The notes: generated from the sequence alone by a model not told the origin. A stretch of DNA of 64,000 bases from Paenibacillus sp. PL91 (GCF_012935325.2 NZ_JABBYG020000018.1:1-64000); one strand, 5' to 3'. Counted from the first letter of the stretch, positions 35,304-44,944 are shown. Made by a program: numbers and translations.

Positions 35304-37730
35304 TCAGCGAAGCTTCGGCAGATGGGCTGGATCAAGCACGTGAAATTCGTACCCATTCTGCAAATAGGTTTCATAATATACTTTGCCGTTTCGGTAATAC
35401 ATCAAATCTTCTAAATGAAAGCCGCCCATTAAGTTTAATTTCAGAGCGCCGCTGCTGCGCTTCTCGTGGACGCAGCCGAGCTTGTAAATGCGTGACGTTT
35501 CGTCAACGCCAAGCGCATAGCGGATAAATTCGCTCTCTCGATCTCCGAACAAATACTTTTCCTCAGAACGATGCTCGTGGGTATAGTCGAGTAGGCGAAT
35601 ATTAATGGACGCGTTATCCTCCAGCGTATGGTATAGCTGGCGGAACAGCTCCTCCCGCGTCAAAGCTTTACGATTGCTGTAAGCCACGGACACATTCGCC
35701 CGCAGCAGGAGCTCTTCCTCGAAAGGGTGGGCAAACGGCTCTGCGGTCAATAATTGCTTCCGGCATACATCGATCAATCGCGCTAAGAGCACGGAATCTC
35801 CTTGCTCCAGCAGCTCCGAAACGCTGCCCACGAAGCGCTCCTCGAAAAACGCCGACGCGCCGCGTTTTTCTTCTATATCCTGCATGATGCCTTCGGTTAC
35901 GCGCTCATAATATTCGTAGATGTTCTGTCCGATATAATCATCTGCCGTGCGAATGCTTTGCAGCGCAGCCGCCTTCAGCTCAACCCCCAGCTCATCCATC
36001 TGCTTCACGGACTTGCGGTACTCTTCATGCAGCTGCTCCAGCTCGCGCGCGAACCTTCGATACAGTGCAAGCTCTGTCTCCGTTTGCAGCAGCTGCCATT
36101 TCAGCCGATAGACCTTATCAAAGAAGACCCGTATAAAGGAGCGCAGATTTTGCTTATCCATAAACGGTAGGCGTTGAAATTTCAAATCCTCGACGCGCGA
36201 TTCGCGGGTACGTTCAAGCTCCTCCTGAGCAAGACCGGCCTCTCTAACCAAATCTCGTATTCGAGCATGAACAGCGTTCAACGCGCTGCCCGGTTCATTC
36301 TCATCGGTCCACTCGGACACCTGATAGAAGCTGACCTGCGGCTGCTCCTTCCGATTTCGGCTGATGATGCGGCGCAGCTCATCCATAGGCTTGCGTTCAC
36401 CGAGACGCATTGCTGCTGCATCGGCAAAATGTTTACGGAAAAAGGCTTCGCAGCCATCGCCGAACACAGCTTCCTCTGCTTCTTGCAGCGACATACGGCG
36501 CAGCTGATCAAAACGAATGCCGTTCGTTAAGAGACCTGCCATATCAACGAGATTATCCTCACTCGGAACGATTTGGGCAATCCGCGCCTCCATCGCCTCG
36601 GCATCAAGACCAAAAAACGCCAGCTTTTCTTTGCTTGCAAGCTCTGGCATCGTCTTCAGACGCGCTGCCAGCTGCTCAAAGAAATGGTACAGCACGGTCA
36701 AAGCGATGGAATAAGCAGGACGCTTCACTTTGGCTAGGCCAGCCGATACGAAGCCCTGCCTTCCCGATTCGGATATAAGGCTATTTCGGAACGACGAATT
36801 GTTGTAGCTTCCGTCATTGGACTGAATCTGTGCATCCGTTCGCTTCCTGTTCTTCAATAGCAGAATATGGCAAATGATTTCATAATTATCAAGCATGCCG
36901 TTTAATGTTGTCATTCCCCGCTCGTTGCGGTCAGATAAAATATAGACCAGATCAAATAGCGGAGAATGCTTATGAACGACAGGGATCGTAAGGCCATCGC
37001 TGGTCACCTGAAGGTTCGCGGAGTACGAATAATCCAGCTGCTGCATTCCCTCTAGCTCACGAAGGAAGCCGATTCCCGCAGCACCCGCATAGCCGAAAGT
37101 CTCCGACTGCTCCCGCTCGTTGATCAGGGCGTACAAATCCATTTGCACCGATTTAAAGAGCTGCAAAAAAATCGATTGCGCAAGCAGCGATATTTCCGGA
37201 ACAAGCACGTTCATTGGATCATCAACCCTAGTAATGACGGCAAGGTGAAGGCGATCGAAGGAAGCATACAATCGTCCGTAGTCGGCAATCGTATCGCTGA
37301 CTAGGCGCAGCGCCCGGTTGAGAGCAACCAAGCAGCGCCCCTCCTCGCGGAAGGATACAGCTATATCCTTGCGCACCGCCTTGTTATCGCCTTTAGCCTT
37401 CGTTAGACCGGTCAAAGGGACTCGTATAACCTTAGCAGCTGATCCGCTATTTCCCGCCTCGCGATCGGCTGTCGCCGGGTTAGTCTGCTTCCCCTGCTCG
37501 GTGCTGGCATCTCCTTCTCCGGATGATATATGGAGGTAAATAACACCGGCATTGTTATCCCATTTCAGCTCATTCGAGCGAATCATCGGTTCAATCGCTT
37601 GTTCCACTTCATCGCCGATGAATAGAAATACGGTCGGATAATGAATGCTGCTCTGATCATCCTCAAGACCTCTTAGCTTCTGTTCGGAGGCCGAATAATC
37701 GGCCGCAAATTGATCCAGCATGACTCTCAT
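35304..37730 (-). CDS. Large cytoplasmic protein paired with the tubulin-like protein
   Basis: An 808-residue protein, no signal peptide or membrane helix. The first 300 residues alternate alpha and beta (PTVFLFIGDEVEQAI, RLHLAVITRVDDPMNVLVPE, PLFDLVYILSDRNERG) in a way that recalls the tubulin-like family but without the GGTGSG phosphate loop. About 500-640 is rich in charged heptads and probably coiled coil. The gene is two bases after the tubulin-like gene, indicating an obligate pair. I suggest, without proof, a nucleotide-free tubulin-like partner or capping subunit. No named domain recognised. Confidence 0.75.
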   Translation of the reverse strand: MRVMLDQFAADYSASEQKLRGLEDDQSSIHYPTVFLFIGDEVEQAIEPMIRSNELKWDNNAGVIYLHISSGEGDASTEQGKQTNPATADREAGNSGSAAKVIRVPLTGLTKAKGDNKAVRKDIAVSFREEGRCLVALNRALRLVSDTIADYGRLYASFDRLHLAVITRVDDPMNVLVPEISLLAQSIFLQLFKSVQMDLYALINEREQSETFGYAGAAGIGFLRELEGMQQLDYSYSANLQVTSDGLTIPVVHKHSPLFDLVYILSDRNERGMTTLNGMLDNYEIICHILLLKNRKRTDAQIQSNDGSYNNSSFRNSLISESGRQGFVSAGLAKVKRPAYSIALTVLYHFFEQLAARLKTMPELASKEKLAFFGLDAEAMEARIAQIVPSEDNLVDMAGLLTNGIRFDQLRRMSLQEAEEAVFGDGCEAFFRKHFADAAAMRLGERKPMDELRRIISRNRKEQPQVSFYQVSEWTDENEPGSALNAVHARIRDLVREAGLAQEELERTRESRVEDLKFQRLPFMDKQNLRSFIRVFFDKVYRLKWQLLQTETELALYRRFARELEQLHEEYRKSVKQMDELGVELKAAALQSIRTADDYIGQNIYEYYERVTEGIMQDIEEKRGASAFFEERFVGSVSELLEQGDSVLLARLIDVCRKQLLTAEPFAHPFEEELLLRANVSVAYSNRKALTREELFRQLYHTLEDNASINIRLLDYTHEHRSEEKYLFGDRESEFIRYALGVDETSRIYKLGCVHEKRSSGALKLNLMGGFHLEDLMYYRNGKVYYETYLQNGYEFHVLDPAHLPKLR

Positions 37731-37732
37731 AT

Positions 37733-40700
37733 CTATTTCAACTTTCTGCGAATTTCATTAAGTTTAGAAGTCATTTCCTTGTAGAATCGGTGCAGCTCCT
37801 CGCCGTTAGCCAGCTCTACCTTCTCATACTCCAGACGCTCGCGCGCATCAAGGAACGTTCCGAACAGCTCCTCCAGCTTGTGAAGCAGCAGCTTCGTATC
37901 CTCGCTTGCCGTCAATTCATTGACTCTGCGTCCCGCTTTGCGCATAAGCGTGCTACGGTTCTTCTCCTCAAGCCGGCGGAAGCTCTCGAACACTTCATGC
38001 TCCACATAGCTGCTGCTCTTCATCAAGTTAGCGAAAGGCGACCAAGCTTCCTCCTCGGCATCACGGTCGTAAACGTAAAGCGCACCCTTCTTGCAAATCG
38101 TATCCGTGTACAGCGCCTCGATAAATTGATCAAGCCATTTTTCCTCATCCTGATGCTGATGAAGCAGCTGCTCAAGCTCGTTTGCTTTAATGGCAATCGA
38201 CTCGTACTTCGCGAGTTCCTCGCGAACCCGGCTAAGCTGCTCCGGCGAGCGAATGAGATTCTCCTGTGCCAGCTCCTCAGAGAAGCTACCGAAAATATCT
38301 TTTGTCGATTCAAGCTCCAGCCCTTCGGAGAGCAGACGCTTCAATTCGACTAACGCTCGTTTTACCTCGCCCAAATTAGGCTTAGCAGCATCCAGCTGCA
38401 TATTGAAAGGCTTAAGCGCATCAGCAAGCTGGAACGGCTTCGTGAAGCGAACCGAATAACGGCTGCTCGTATTTTGATCAATGCCCTTTTCCACAATAAC
38501 GCGGAAGCTCTCCGCCTTAGCGAACTCGGCGCGAACTCTTGCATTATAGCTTTGCACGCGTGGATTCACGTACGTATCTCCCCATGACTTCTCTGGAATC
38601 GGAGACGGCAGGTACGTCCAATTGTTGCGATCGGTTTGCACCAAGTGGCGCCCGATGCCTTCCTTGTCCAAAATCGTCCGTTCATAGCTTTCCTCATACA
38701 CCTTAAGAGGCGTATAAACGAATAAAGGCACACCGTTTCTCGTATTCAGCCAGAAAATCCGGTTTTTCACTTCGCTTTCCTTAATCGTGAAGTGAGATTT
38801 GCCGATCGAGTTATTTTGATAATTCCGAATGCCTCGCAAAATGCTAGGCGCCTGTACAGGCACCGATACGAAGCCCCAAGAAGGAACATGCAAATTGCCC
38901 GAGCTGTTGCTGAGATGGAATACAGGCACTGCTTCCTCATCCAGCTTGCTCGCAATATGGCGTTCAACAAACTTCTCGATCGATTCGTCGTTCCCGTATT
39001 TCATCACGAGAAACTCTTCCATCGATTTCGTAATGAGGTCGCCGAATTTATCGGTCAAAAATTCCGAGATCGAGCTGACGATATCAATTTCCTGTTCCTT
39101 CACCCAAAGGTTCGAGTGATCGAGCAGCTCCTGCGTAAAGTCGCGAATCAGTTCATCCCCGTCCTTCTTATCCATTAAACGGCTGATGACATCGGAAATG
39201 TCAGGCACCCCGACGATATTCCAGTAATACGTTTTGTTTCCTTTATGGTCTGCTTGCTCTTCGCCACTTGTAAGAAGATCGCCGTTTTTGGCAAAGATCG
39301 TATTCAATACATTTAAAATTTCAGTGAACACGTTATAAATCCGGTTATTCTCGTTGTTCAGCAGCTGGTGCAGATCCTCATAAAACTCGATGAGCTGCTC
39401 CATGCGCTCCACATCTGCAAGCAGCCAGTACTCATTGATTTTCGCTTCAATATAATTGTTTTTCTTCTTGTCCTTGGACACGAATGCGCTCTTCGCATCG
39501 CCCATGCGTTCTTCCGCTTGCTCTCTAGCTGCTTCAATCTCTCTCGGCAGCCGCGACAGTCCTTCGCGAAGCGTCTCAATATAAGAGAGCATCATTTTCA
39601 ATAAGCAAAAGCCTTTCTCCGTATACAAAAGACGAGATACATAGAACGGTCCCTGCTCCGGATGAAGAAACGTACGGCGAATTTGATCGGTAAATTGCCC
39701 GACGATTTCGCCCGGCAACTGCTTCTTGGCCTTGATGTATTCCTCTCGCGCTCGGGCCAAGAAATTTTGCTCCAGCTCAGTATCCATGTTCACGGCTTGC
39801 ATTTTGATTACGTTGTTGTAGCTGAGACGCTCGCTGTTCTCAAAGCCTGGAAGCGGCTCGGGCACGCGCGAATCAAACGTCTTCATCATCGTTTCGAGAT
39901 CGATGCCAAGCTTGCGCGCAAACTTCTCCACGTCGTCCTGGCTTGGCGCTTTCTCGAACATTTTGTCCATTTTATTAAAAAGCCGGTAAGCCAAATAGGT
40001 CGTCATTTCCTCAATCGGCAGCACTGCCGAGGAGGCTCCAATGATGTTGTAGTCGTAGTTAGCCGGATATATCTTGTTCATTTGGGCGATATTCGTCCGA
40101 ATGTTGCTGATATAGTCGTGAATGGCAAATTCTTCGCCAGACTGCTTTTCCTCGCTGGAAATAAAGTTCGTAATGTTCTCCGCCGTCACGTTCATGCAGT
40201 AATCATAGGCATTCTCGAGCAGCTTGCCTTCCGCATTAGTAGCCGAGATAAGATGGCATAGGTTAAATGGCGGAAGCGGCGAATTAACGGACAGGATATT
40301 GCCATACTGCTGCTTGAACCGCTCTCCCCTGCTGTCCACATTCATCCAATAATCGAGTTCCTTCAGCGCAGCGTAGCCGTTTTTCTTAATGTACTCGCGT
40401 GTATGATCGCTCAAGCTTTTGTTCGAAAGGTTGATGTCCGGCGTGAACAAATAGCCTAGCGTATTGACCCGGTCGATGCCTGCAGCGCCATGGTCGCGCT
40501 CGATAATTCCTCTGACGATATACGAAATATCAAGGAAGCAGCCGCTGCCTGTTCCGCCGGATAAGCCGGTAAGCAAAAATACCATCAGCTTCTTGTTCGT
40601 ACCGACAGACAGCGTCTTAATTTTTTTGTCGATGCTTTGCACAACTTGGTTGATCTTTGTGAACAGCAGCAGCCGTCCTGCTTGGCGAACGCCAGCCGCA

Positions 40701-41122
40701 CCGTTCATGCCATCGGTAATGCTCAGCTCCGGCGACAGCCAATCGGTAATGTAAGGCTCCAAAATGCTGCGGTTTTGCAGCAGTCCGCCAACCTCGGCAT
40801 TAGACAGAAGCACAAACTCATTGATCGGATCGAGGCCGATCCCTTTATACTTTTTATTGCGATCCTGTTCATTCGTCTCGAAGGCAAGGAACTCGACGTT
40901 TTCGGGCTTATCCATCTTTCTCTTGGAAACCGGATCTTCCGGCAGCTTAAAGCGGCGGTTAATTTGATATTTCAAACGAAGCAGCGCGTCAATGCCTGTG
41001 CCGCCAAGTCCAATAATTAAAATCGGGTTATCGATGGTGTCCACTCGAATTTTTTCGCTGACAATTCCTCCGCCTAGCGAAACGTCGAGCTGTTGTATAT
41101 GTTCTCTTACGATTGGTTTCAT
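37733..41122 (-). CDS. Tubulin-like (Tubulin_2 type) GTPase
   Basis: A 1129-residue protein. The N-terminal nucleotide-binding domain has GLGGTG at 38-43, an acidic strand LAFETNEQD near 79-87, and the tubulin/FtsZ signature GLSGGTGSG at 186-194. This matches the large bacterial tubulin-like family found beside vWA proteins. The following 900 residues are a long helical/beta extension with several coiled coils (about 520-620 and 930-1129), no membrane helix. It is the second gene of the operon, 24 bases after the secreted vWA gene. May polymerise or scaffold the complex (inference). Confidence 0.88.
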   Translation of the reverse strand: MKPIVREHIQQLDVSLGGGIVSEKIRVDTIDNPILIIGLGGTGIDALLRLKYQINRRFKLPEDPVSKRKMDKPENVEFLAFETNEQDRNKKYKGIGLDPINEFVLLSNAEVGGLLQNRSILEPYITDWLSPELSITDGMNGAAGVRQAGRLLLFTKINQVVQSIDKKIKTLSVGTNKKLMVFLLTGLSGGTGSGCFLDISYIVRGIIERDHGAAGIDRVNTLGYLFTPDINLSNKSLSDHTREYIKKNGYAALKELDYWMNVDSRGERFKQQYGNILSVNSPLPPFNLCHLISATNAEGKLLENAYDYCMNVTAENITNFISSEEKQSGEEFAIHDYISNIRTNIAQMNKIYPANYDYNIIGASSAVLPIEEMTTYLAYRLFNKMDKMFEKAPSQDDVEKFARKLGIDLETMMKTFDSRVPEPLPGFENSERLSYNNVIKMQAVNMDTELEQNFLARAREEYIKAKKQLPGEIVGQFTDQIRRTFLHPEQGPFYVSRLLYTEKGFCLLKMMLSYIETLREGLSRLPREIEAAREQAEERMGDAKSAFVSKDKKKNNYIEAKINEYWLLADVERMEQLIEFYEDLHQLLNNENNRIYNVFTEILNVLNTIFAKNGDLLTSGEEQADHKGNKTYYWNIVGVPDISDVISRLMDKKDGDELIRDFTQELLDHSNLWVKEQEIDIVSSISEFLTDKFGDLITKSMEEFLVMKYGNDESIEKFVERHIASKLDEEAVPVFHLSNSSGNLHVPSWGFVSVPVQAPSILRGIRNYQNNSIGKSHFTIKESEVKNRIFWLNTRNGVPLFVYTPLKVYEESYERTILDKEGIGRHLVQTDRNNWTYLPSPIPEKSWGDTYVNPRVQSYNARVRAEFAKAESFRVIVEKGIDQNTSSRYSVRFTKPFQLADALKPFNMQLDAAKPNLGEVKRALVELKRLLSEGLELESTKDIFGSFSEELAQENLIRSPEQLSRVREELAKYESIAIKANELEQLLHQHQDEEKWLDQFIEALYTDTICKKGALYVYDRDAEEEAWSPFANLMKSSSYVEHEVFESFRRLEEKNRSTLMRKAGRRVNELTASEDTKLLLHKLEELFGTFLDARERLEYEKVELANGEELHRFYKEMTSKLNEIRRKLK

Positions 41123-41146
41123 TGTTTACGACCTCCAGGGCTCTAT

Positions 41147-42925
41147 TTAAACGAGATATTCGATAAAAATCGTTTTGTCCACCTGCTTCAGCGAAACCGT
41201 AATGCGGTCCCCGCTCTTCATTTCCAATTCGCGTGACGCATCGATAGCGCGACCCGACTTCTCTATCGTGCATGTTGACCCGTTTTGGAGCACGATGCGA
41301 TCGTTGCTGCCTGGTTTTAAGACCACCTTCTCGGTCTCCTTCAGCTCTGGTGCGAGCTGCAGCAGCTGGTGGAGCAGCAGCTTGCCCTTGAAGGCTGTAA
41401 GCTTCTTGTACTGCGGCGACGTTTTGTCCCCTGTATTCTCATCACGGATCTCAATGACGAGCTGGCCGACAAAGCCGCGGTTCGCCTGCTTCAGCAAACG
41501 CATAATGAAATAGGCTGCCGCCAGCAAAACCACTAAGCCTAATGCACCTAAAATGACAGGGACAAGAGGGAATGGTTTTTTTTCTGTATCTGCTGGCTGT
41601 GTTGGCGTCGTCTGCCCTGTCCCTCCCGATTTGGCCGTAATCGTTACCGGATCGGTTTCCCGGAAGAAGCTTTCCTCCTCCGCCTTTACCTTGATTTCAT
41701 AATCATGCTCGTCGGCAACTGTATATGTCCCTTCGAAATGATCGCCAGCGTTTTGCAGCGGTACTTCCTCGGATTTACCTGTGTCCAAATCTTTAACGAG
41801 TAAAACCGCACTCATGTTGCTGTACTGCTCCTCGTCCGCTAACTTTTGTCCGCCGCTAACCAGATAAGAGCTAAATTTCACTTTATCGCCCTTCGAATAG
41901 CTTGTTTTCGCAAGCGGGTCCATCGCTAAGCTCAAATCATAGTTGAAGATGAGATTAATATCGATTTTATCGCGATTCACACCTTTGACCTGCAGCGTCC
42001 AATCACCTTCTGTCGGTGTAAGAAGCTTGATCAGGGAGTAGCTCTTCGACTTTGACTGCAGAACGTCATCCGACGGAATCGGTACGCTCTTGCCTGACGG
42101 ATCAAGCAGCTTGGCTTCAATCGGCTTGGATGACATAATCGAAATGTTCGCTTCCAGCACATTCGCATTCGGAACCGATATTTTCACGTCCTGGTAGCTT
42201 CCGTTAGCCGTAAACGAGTCAACCGGAACGACATTTAGCTCAAGATGGCTCGCGAAAATTTCACTTAATATTTGCGGCAGATCGTCCGCCGAATTGGTTG
42301 AGAACGATTTGCCTCCGGTTACGTCCGAAAGCTTGGCTAATGCTTCTTTATTTAATTTGCCGTCTGCATTCAGCCCAATCGTATAGATCGGCACATCTTT
42401 GTCATTCGCTTCTTTTAACGCTTTCTCCATATCCGCATCGGACTGGGCCTGCGTTCTGCCGGAATTATCATTAAAATCGTTATTGCCGTCAGCCAGCAAA
42501 ATAATCATTGGCTCGTGATCCGGATCTGCACCGTCATCCAAAATTTGCACGGCTTCCTTAACCCCGACAGATACGTCCGTGTAGGCGCCGCGATTCAATT
42601 GGTCGATAAAGCCCTTCAGGTTCTCCTTATCCGCAGCCGATCCGATTTCAAGCAGCGCCTTCTCGCGCTGAATTTCATCGGTATAGGCAACGATTCCTAC
42701 GCGATCCCCCTTGGTCGACAGCATATCGATGAACATCTTCATCGCTTCGTTGCCAATTTTGCCCGGATCGCTCTTGCTCATGGAATGACTGACATCAAGC
42801 ACCAGCACCGCATCGATTTGCGAGGCGCCTTGTGCCGCATGTGCCGTAGATAAGCTGCCGAACGGGAGCAGCAGAATGGCGGAAGCCATTATAAGTTGAC
42901 GTGAAAAACGTTTTAGTCGATTCAT
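41147..42925 (-). CDS. Secreted membrane-anchored vWA protein
   Basis: A 592-residue protein. Signal peptide to about residue 30 (STAHA|A), vWA domain about 36-220 with MIDAS DVSHSMS (44-50), TDVS and DGNND, then two or three Ig-like beta domains outside, a Thr/Pro linker, one membrane helix (about 452-475) and a 118-residue cytoplasmic beta-rich domain of FHA- or ubiquitin-like length. Outside recognition thus connects to the inside. ATG at 42925 is chosen for AAAGGAG seven bases upstream; a longer frame to 42991 lacks one. First gene of the operon. Confidence 0.88.
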   Translation of the reverse strand: MNRLKRFSRQLIMASAILLLPFGSLSTAHAAQGASQIDAVLVLDVSHSMSKSDPGKIGNEAMKMFIDMLSTKGDRVGIVAYTDEIQREKALLEIGSAADKENLKGFIDQLNRGAYTDVSVGVKEAVQILDDGADPDHEPMIILLADGNNDFNDNSGRTQAQSDADMEKALKEANDKDVPIYTIGLNADGKLNKEALAKLSDVTGGKSFSTNSADDLPQILSEIFASHLELNVVPVDSFTANGSYQDVKISVPNANVLEANISIMSSKPIEAKLLDPSGKSVPIPSDDVLQSKSKSYSLIKLLTPTEGDWTLQVKGVNRDKIDINLIFNYDLSLAMDPLAKTSYSKGDKVKFSSYLVSGGQKLADEEQYSNMSAVLLVKDLDTGKSEEVPLQNAGDHFEGTYTVADEHDYEIKVKAEEESFFRETDPVTITAKSGGTGQTTPTQPADTEKKPFPLVPVILGALGLVVLLAAAYFIMRLLKQANRGFVGQLVIEIRDENTGDKTSPQYKKLTAFKGKLLLHQLLQLAPELKETEKVVLKPGSNDRIVLQNGSTCTIEKSGRAIDASRELEMKSGDRITVSLKQVDKTIFIEYLV

Positions 42926-43076
42926 ATTTGTACTCCTTTGTAATAGGACAAACGGTTCTCCCATGCTAGTCCGATAGTCACTGTTAGTCACTGCTTCAAG
43001 TATAATGTTATACTATAAAATAAGTATACCTGATAGATTTCCATAAATCACTTTTACTGTAAGCGAGGTACAGCAC
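42926..43076. promoter_or_regulatory. Divergent promoter region of the vWA/tubulin locus
   Basis: 151 bases between the operon and the opposite pair. TATAAT at 43001-43006 and TATACT at 43009-43014 are possible -10 boxes for the plus genes. TATAC (43009) and GTATA (43024) are inverted. TAGTCACTG is repeated directly at 42974-42982 and 42984-42993. Any of these may bind a shared regulator; no good -35 is seen. Confidence 0.45.
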
Positions 43077-43232
43077 ATGGTTACATACGTCTGTCTTGGA
43101 CTATTGTTTCTTTTTGTCACAATCAGCGTCATCGGCTATCGATCACGCAGGAGACGAGCCCCTTCTCCCGAGCAGGTCAATAAGCTGGTCTTATCTATTC
43201 TAAAAAGCAGCGGGCAGCGTGATCGCGAATGA
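43077..43232 (+). CDS. 51-residue single-helix membrane peptide
   Basis: ATG at 43077 follows GAGGT seven bases upstream. The product starts MVTYVCLGLLFLFVTISVIG (one membrane helix), then an Arg-rich stop-transfer YRSRRRRA and a helical cytoplasmic tail ending GQRDRE. It overlaps the next gene by four bases (ATGA), so the two are translated together. Position suggests a small membrane partner of the vWA/tubulin system. Too short to be placed in any family. Confidence 0.75.
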   Translation: MVTYVCLGLLFLFVTISVIGYRSRRRRAPSPEQVNKLVLSILKSSGQRDRE

Positions 43233-44176
43233 GCAAGAAGCTTCCGGTACTACTCAACCCTTATATTAAAACACGCTTTCCTTACAATAAGCTTAAAATT
43301 TGCCGTCGATGCAATAACTTCACTGTACTCGGCGAATCGGAATGCCCGGTATGCCGCAAATTTGCCCTGCAAAATGTGGAGAATCGGGCAGCCTCCATCT
43401 TGCAGCGATCGATGTGGAGATCGTGGCTTATTGTATTGCTAATCATGACCGTTGGGCTAGTGATGAGCGAGTCAACGATGCAGACTATTCTATTCGCCGC
43501 AGGGTCTCTTCTTTTACTCGCTCTATTATGGACGACACAGCGACGGTCGACCCCTGCACTTTTACTATCACAGCTTGAAAAATTATTTCAGAAAGAAGCT
43601 TATACGCTTTTTGCCGGCCTCGTTAATGACCGAGAAATGGCTATTCAAGTATTTCATAGCGGCGACAAACCGCTTGCTTTTGAAATGCTGCGTGAGATCG
43701 GTGCACTGGTCCATACTGATCAGCTTCGGGTTGAGCAAATATTGCTGCTCCAATCGTTCGTGCTGCGCAAGGACATGGATCTTATGCTGGATCCGCTGTT
43801 AATGAATCACTTCAATCCCGATCTTGTCGAGTATATAGGCGAGATTGCAAAAATTAGGCGGGACCTCATAAAAGAAAATACGTTCCGCTATGTTATGCTG
43901 CATGAAGCCCAGATTTTGAGGATGGAGCATGGCGAGAGCATTCTAGTTAGCGTTACGGGTGCAGCGGTCAGAATGAAGCGATATATCTCACTCTATCCCT
44001 ATTTGATTATGCGCTACGCTCGAAAGCTTCCTAAAGACCGCTTTCTTCGGCTTTATCGCATTATTCAAAACAGTCCAAGCTCAAGCTCCAGCTCTTTGTA
44101 CGAAGAAGTTATGGGCATTTATAACGAAAAGTATAAATGGGATGAAGACTTCCAGCTCAAAAGCAAGGAACACTGA
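43229..44176 (+). CDS. Zinc-ribbon, two-helix membrane protein of the vWA/tubulin locus
   Basis: A 315-residue protein. An N-terminal treble/ribbon (Cys25, Cys28, Cys39, Cys42) is followed by two membrane helices (about 64-80 and 84-101) and a 210-residue cytoplasmic helical domain ending in a Ser-rich and charged stretch. Both termini are predicted cytoplasmic. It shares a divergent promoter region with the seven-gene operon and a cytoplasmic zinc ribbon with its GTPase, which suggests membership of the same machine. No named family recognised. Confidence 0.78.
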   Translation: MSKKLPVLLNPYIKTRFPYNKLKICRRCNNFTVLGESECPVCRKFALQNVENRAASILQRSMWRSWLIVLLIMTVGLVMSESTMQTILFAAGSLLLLALLWTTQRRSTPALLLSQLEKLFQKEAYTLFAGLVNDREMAIQVFHSGDKPLAFEMLREIGALVHTDQLRVEQILLLQSFVLRKDMDLMLDPLLMNHFNPDLVEYIGEIAKIRRDLIKENTFRYVMLHEAQILRMEHGESILVSVTGAAVRMKRYISLYPYLIMRYARKLPKDRFLRLYRIIQNSPSSSSSSLYEEVMGIYNEKYKWDEDFQLKSKEH

Positions 44177-44200
44177 TTTTCAAACTAAATAAATGTGAAT

Positions 44201-44230
44201 GGGCGCAAGCACGTAGATGTGATTGCGCCC
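44201..44230 (+). terminator. Hairpin after the zinc-ribbon gene
   Basis: Perfect GGGCGCAA (44201-44208) / TTGCGCCC (44223-44230). No T-run follows, so this may be a weak terminator, an RNA stabiliser or a leader structure of the next gene. Confidence 0.45.
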
Positions 44231-44284
44231 GTATTGCAATGGCTTCTTAATGGCAAGATACTTTTAGAAAAAGAGGTGTGGCAA

Positions 44285-44935
44285 TTGTCAGTCGATAATC
44301 AGGCAGCATCAGACGTTTATTACTGTAAACCAGCTAAATTTAATGGTCTTCCCGATCGATTAGAGACGGTGGACTGGAGCGACTGCGGCCATGTCGAATT
44401 AACGGACACCGTAACAGGGCTGCTGCCCTTTGAACACACAGAAGTTCAAGCATGCTGGAGCACAGATAGCTTGTACGTTCGATTCTTGTGCCAGGACAAT
44501 CATATCGTTTCTGATTTTACCCAAAAGGACGAACCGTTGTACGAGCAGGATGTCGTAGAATTGTTCATTGACGAAGAAGGACTGGGACAGAGCTATTTTG
44601 AGCTTGAAGTCAGTCCGCGTAACGTCATTTTTGATGCCAGGATTGAAAACGATGGCAAAGCTTCCGTTACAGGGACTGATATGGAATGGAGCTTCACTCA
44701 GCTTCAAACGATAGTTGAAGCCGTTGACGAGGGCGTATTATGCTACAGCATCCGTATTCCTTCCATTAATTTCAAGCGTAAGCCTGAACCGGGAGTCAGC
44801 TGGAAGGTCAATTTTTACCGGATTGACGAAGGGAAAAGCGGAGTCCGGCAGTTTCAAGCTTGGCGGCCGACACTTGCCATCAATTATCATATACCGTCGC
44901 GATTCGGAACGTTGAAATTCATTGAAAATGTTTAA
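44285..44935 (+). CDS. Carbohydrate-binding family 9-like protein
   Basis: A 216-residue beta-sandwich protein of the CBM9/DOMON-like group: VQACWSTDSLYVRFLCQDNH, DVVELFIDEEG and YFELEVSPRNVIFDARI are family hallmarks. No signal peptide, so cytoplasmic or released otherwise. TTG at 44285 is preferred: AAAGAGGTG precedes it, whereas an ATG at 44195 would lie in front of a hairpin and has no ribosome site. It follows the zinc-ribbon gene by 108 bases. Sugar-binding or enzyme accessory role, unproven. Confidence 0.8.
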   Translation: MSVDNQAASDVYYCKPAKFNGLPDRLETVDWSDCGHVELTDTVTGLLPFEHTEVQACWSTDSLYVRFLCQDNHIVSDFTQKDEPLYEQDVVELFIDEEGLGQSYFELEVSPRNVIFDARIENDGKASVTGTDMEWSFTQLQTIVEAVDEGVLCYSIRIPSINFKRKPEPGVSWKVNFYRIDEGKSGVRQFQAWRPTLAINYHIPSRFGTLKFIENV

Positions 44936-44944
44936 AAAAATATG

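Noticed and set aside
36278-40261. Plus-strand frames within the tubulin and 808-residue genes
   Set aside because: Shadows; the minus-strand frames are far longer and carry recognisable motifs.
44195-44284. Upstream ATG start for the CBM9-like gene
   Set aside because: It lies ahead of a GC-rich hairpin without a ribosome site; the TTG at 44285 has a good one.
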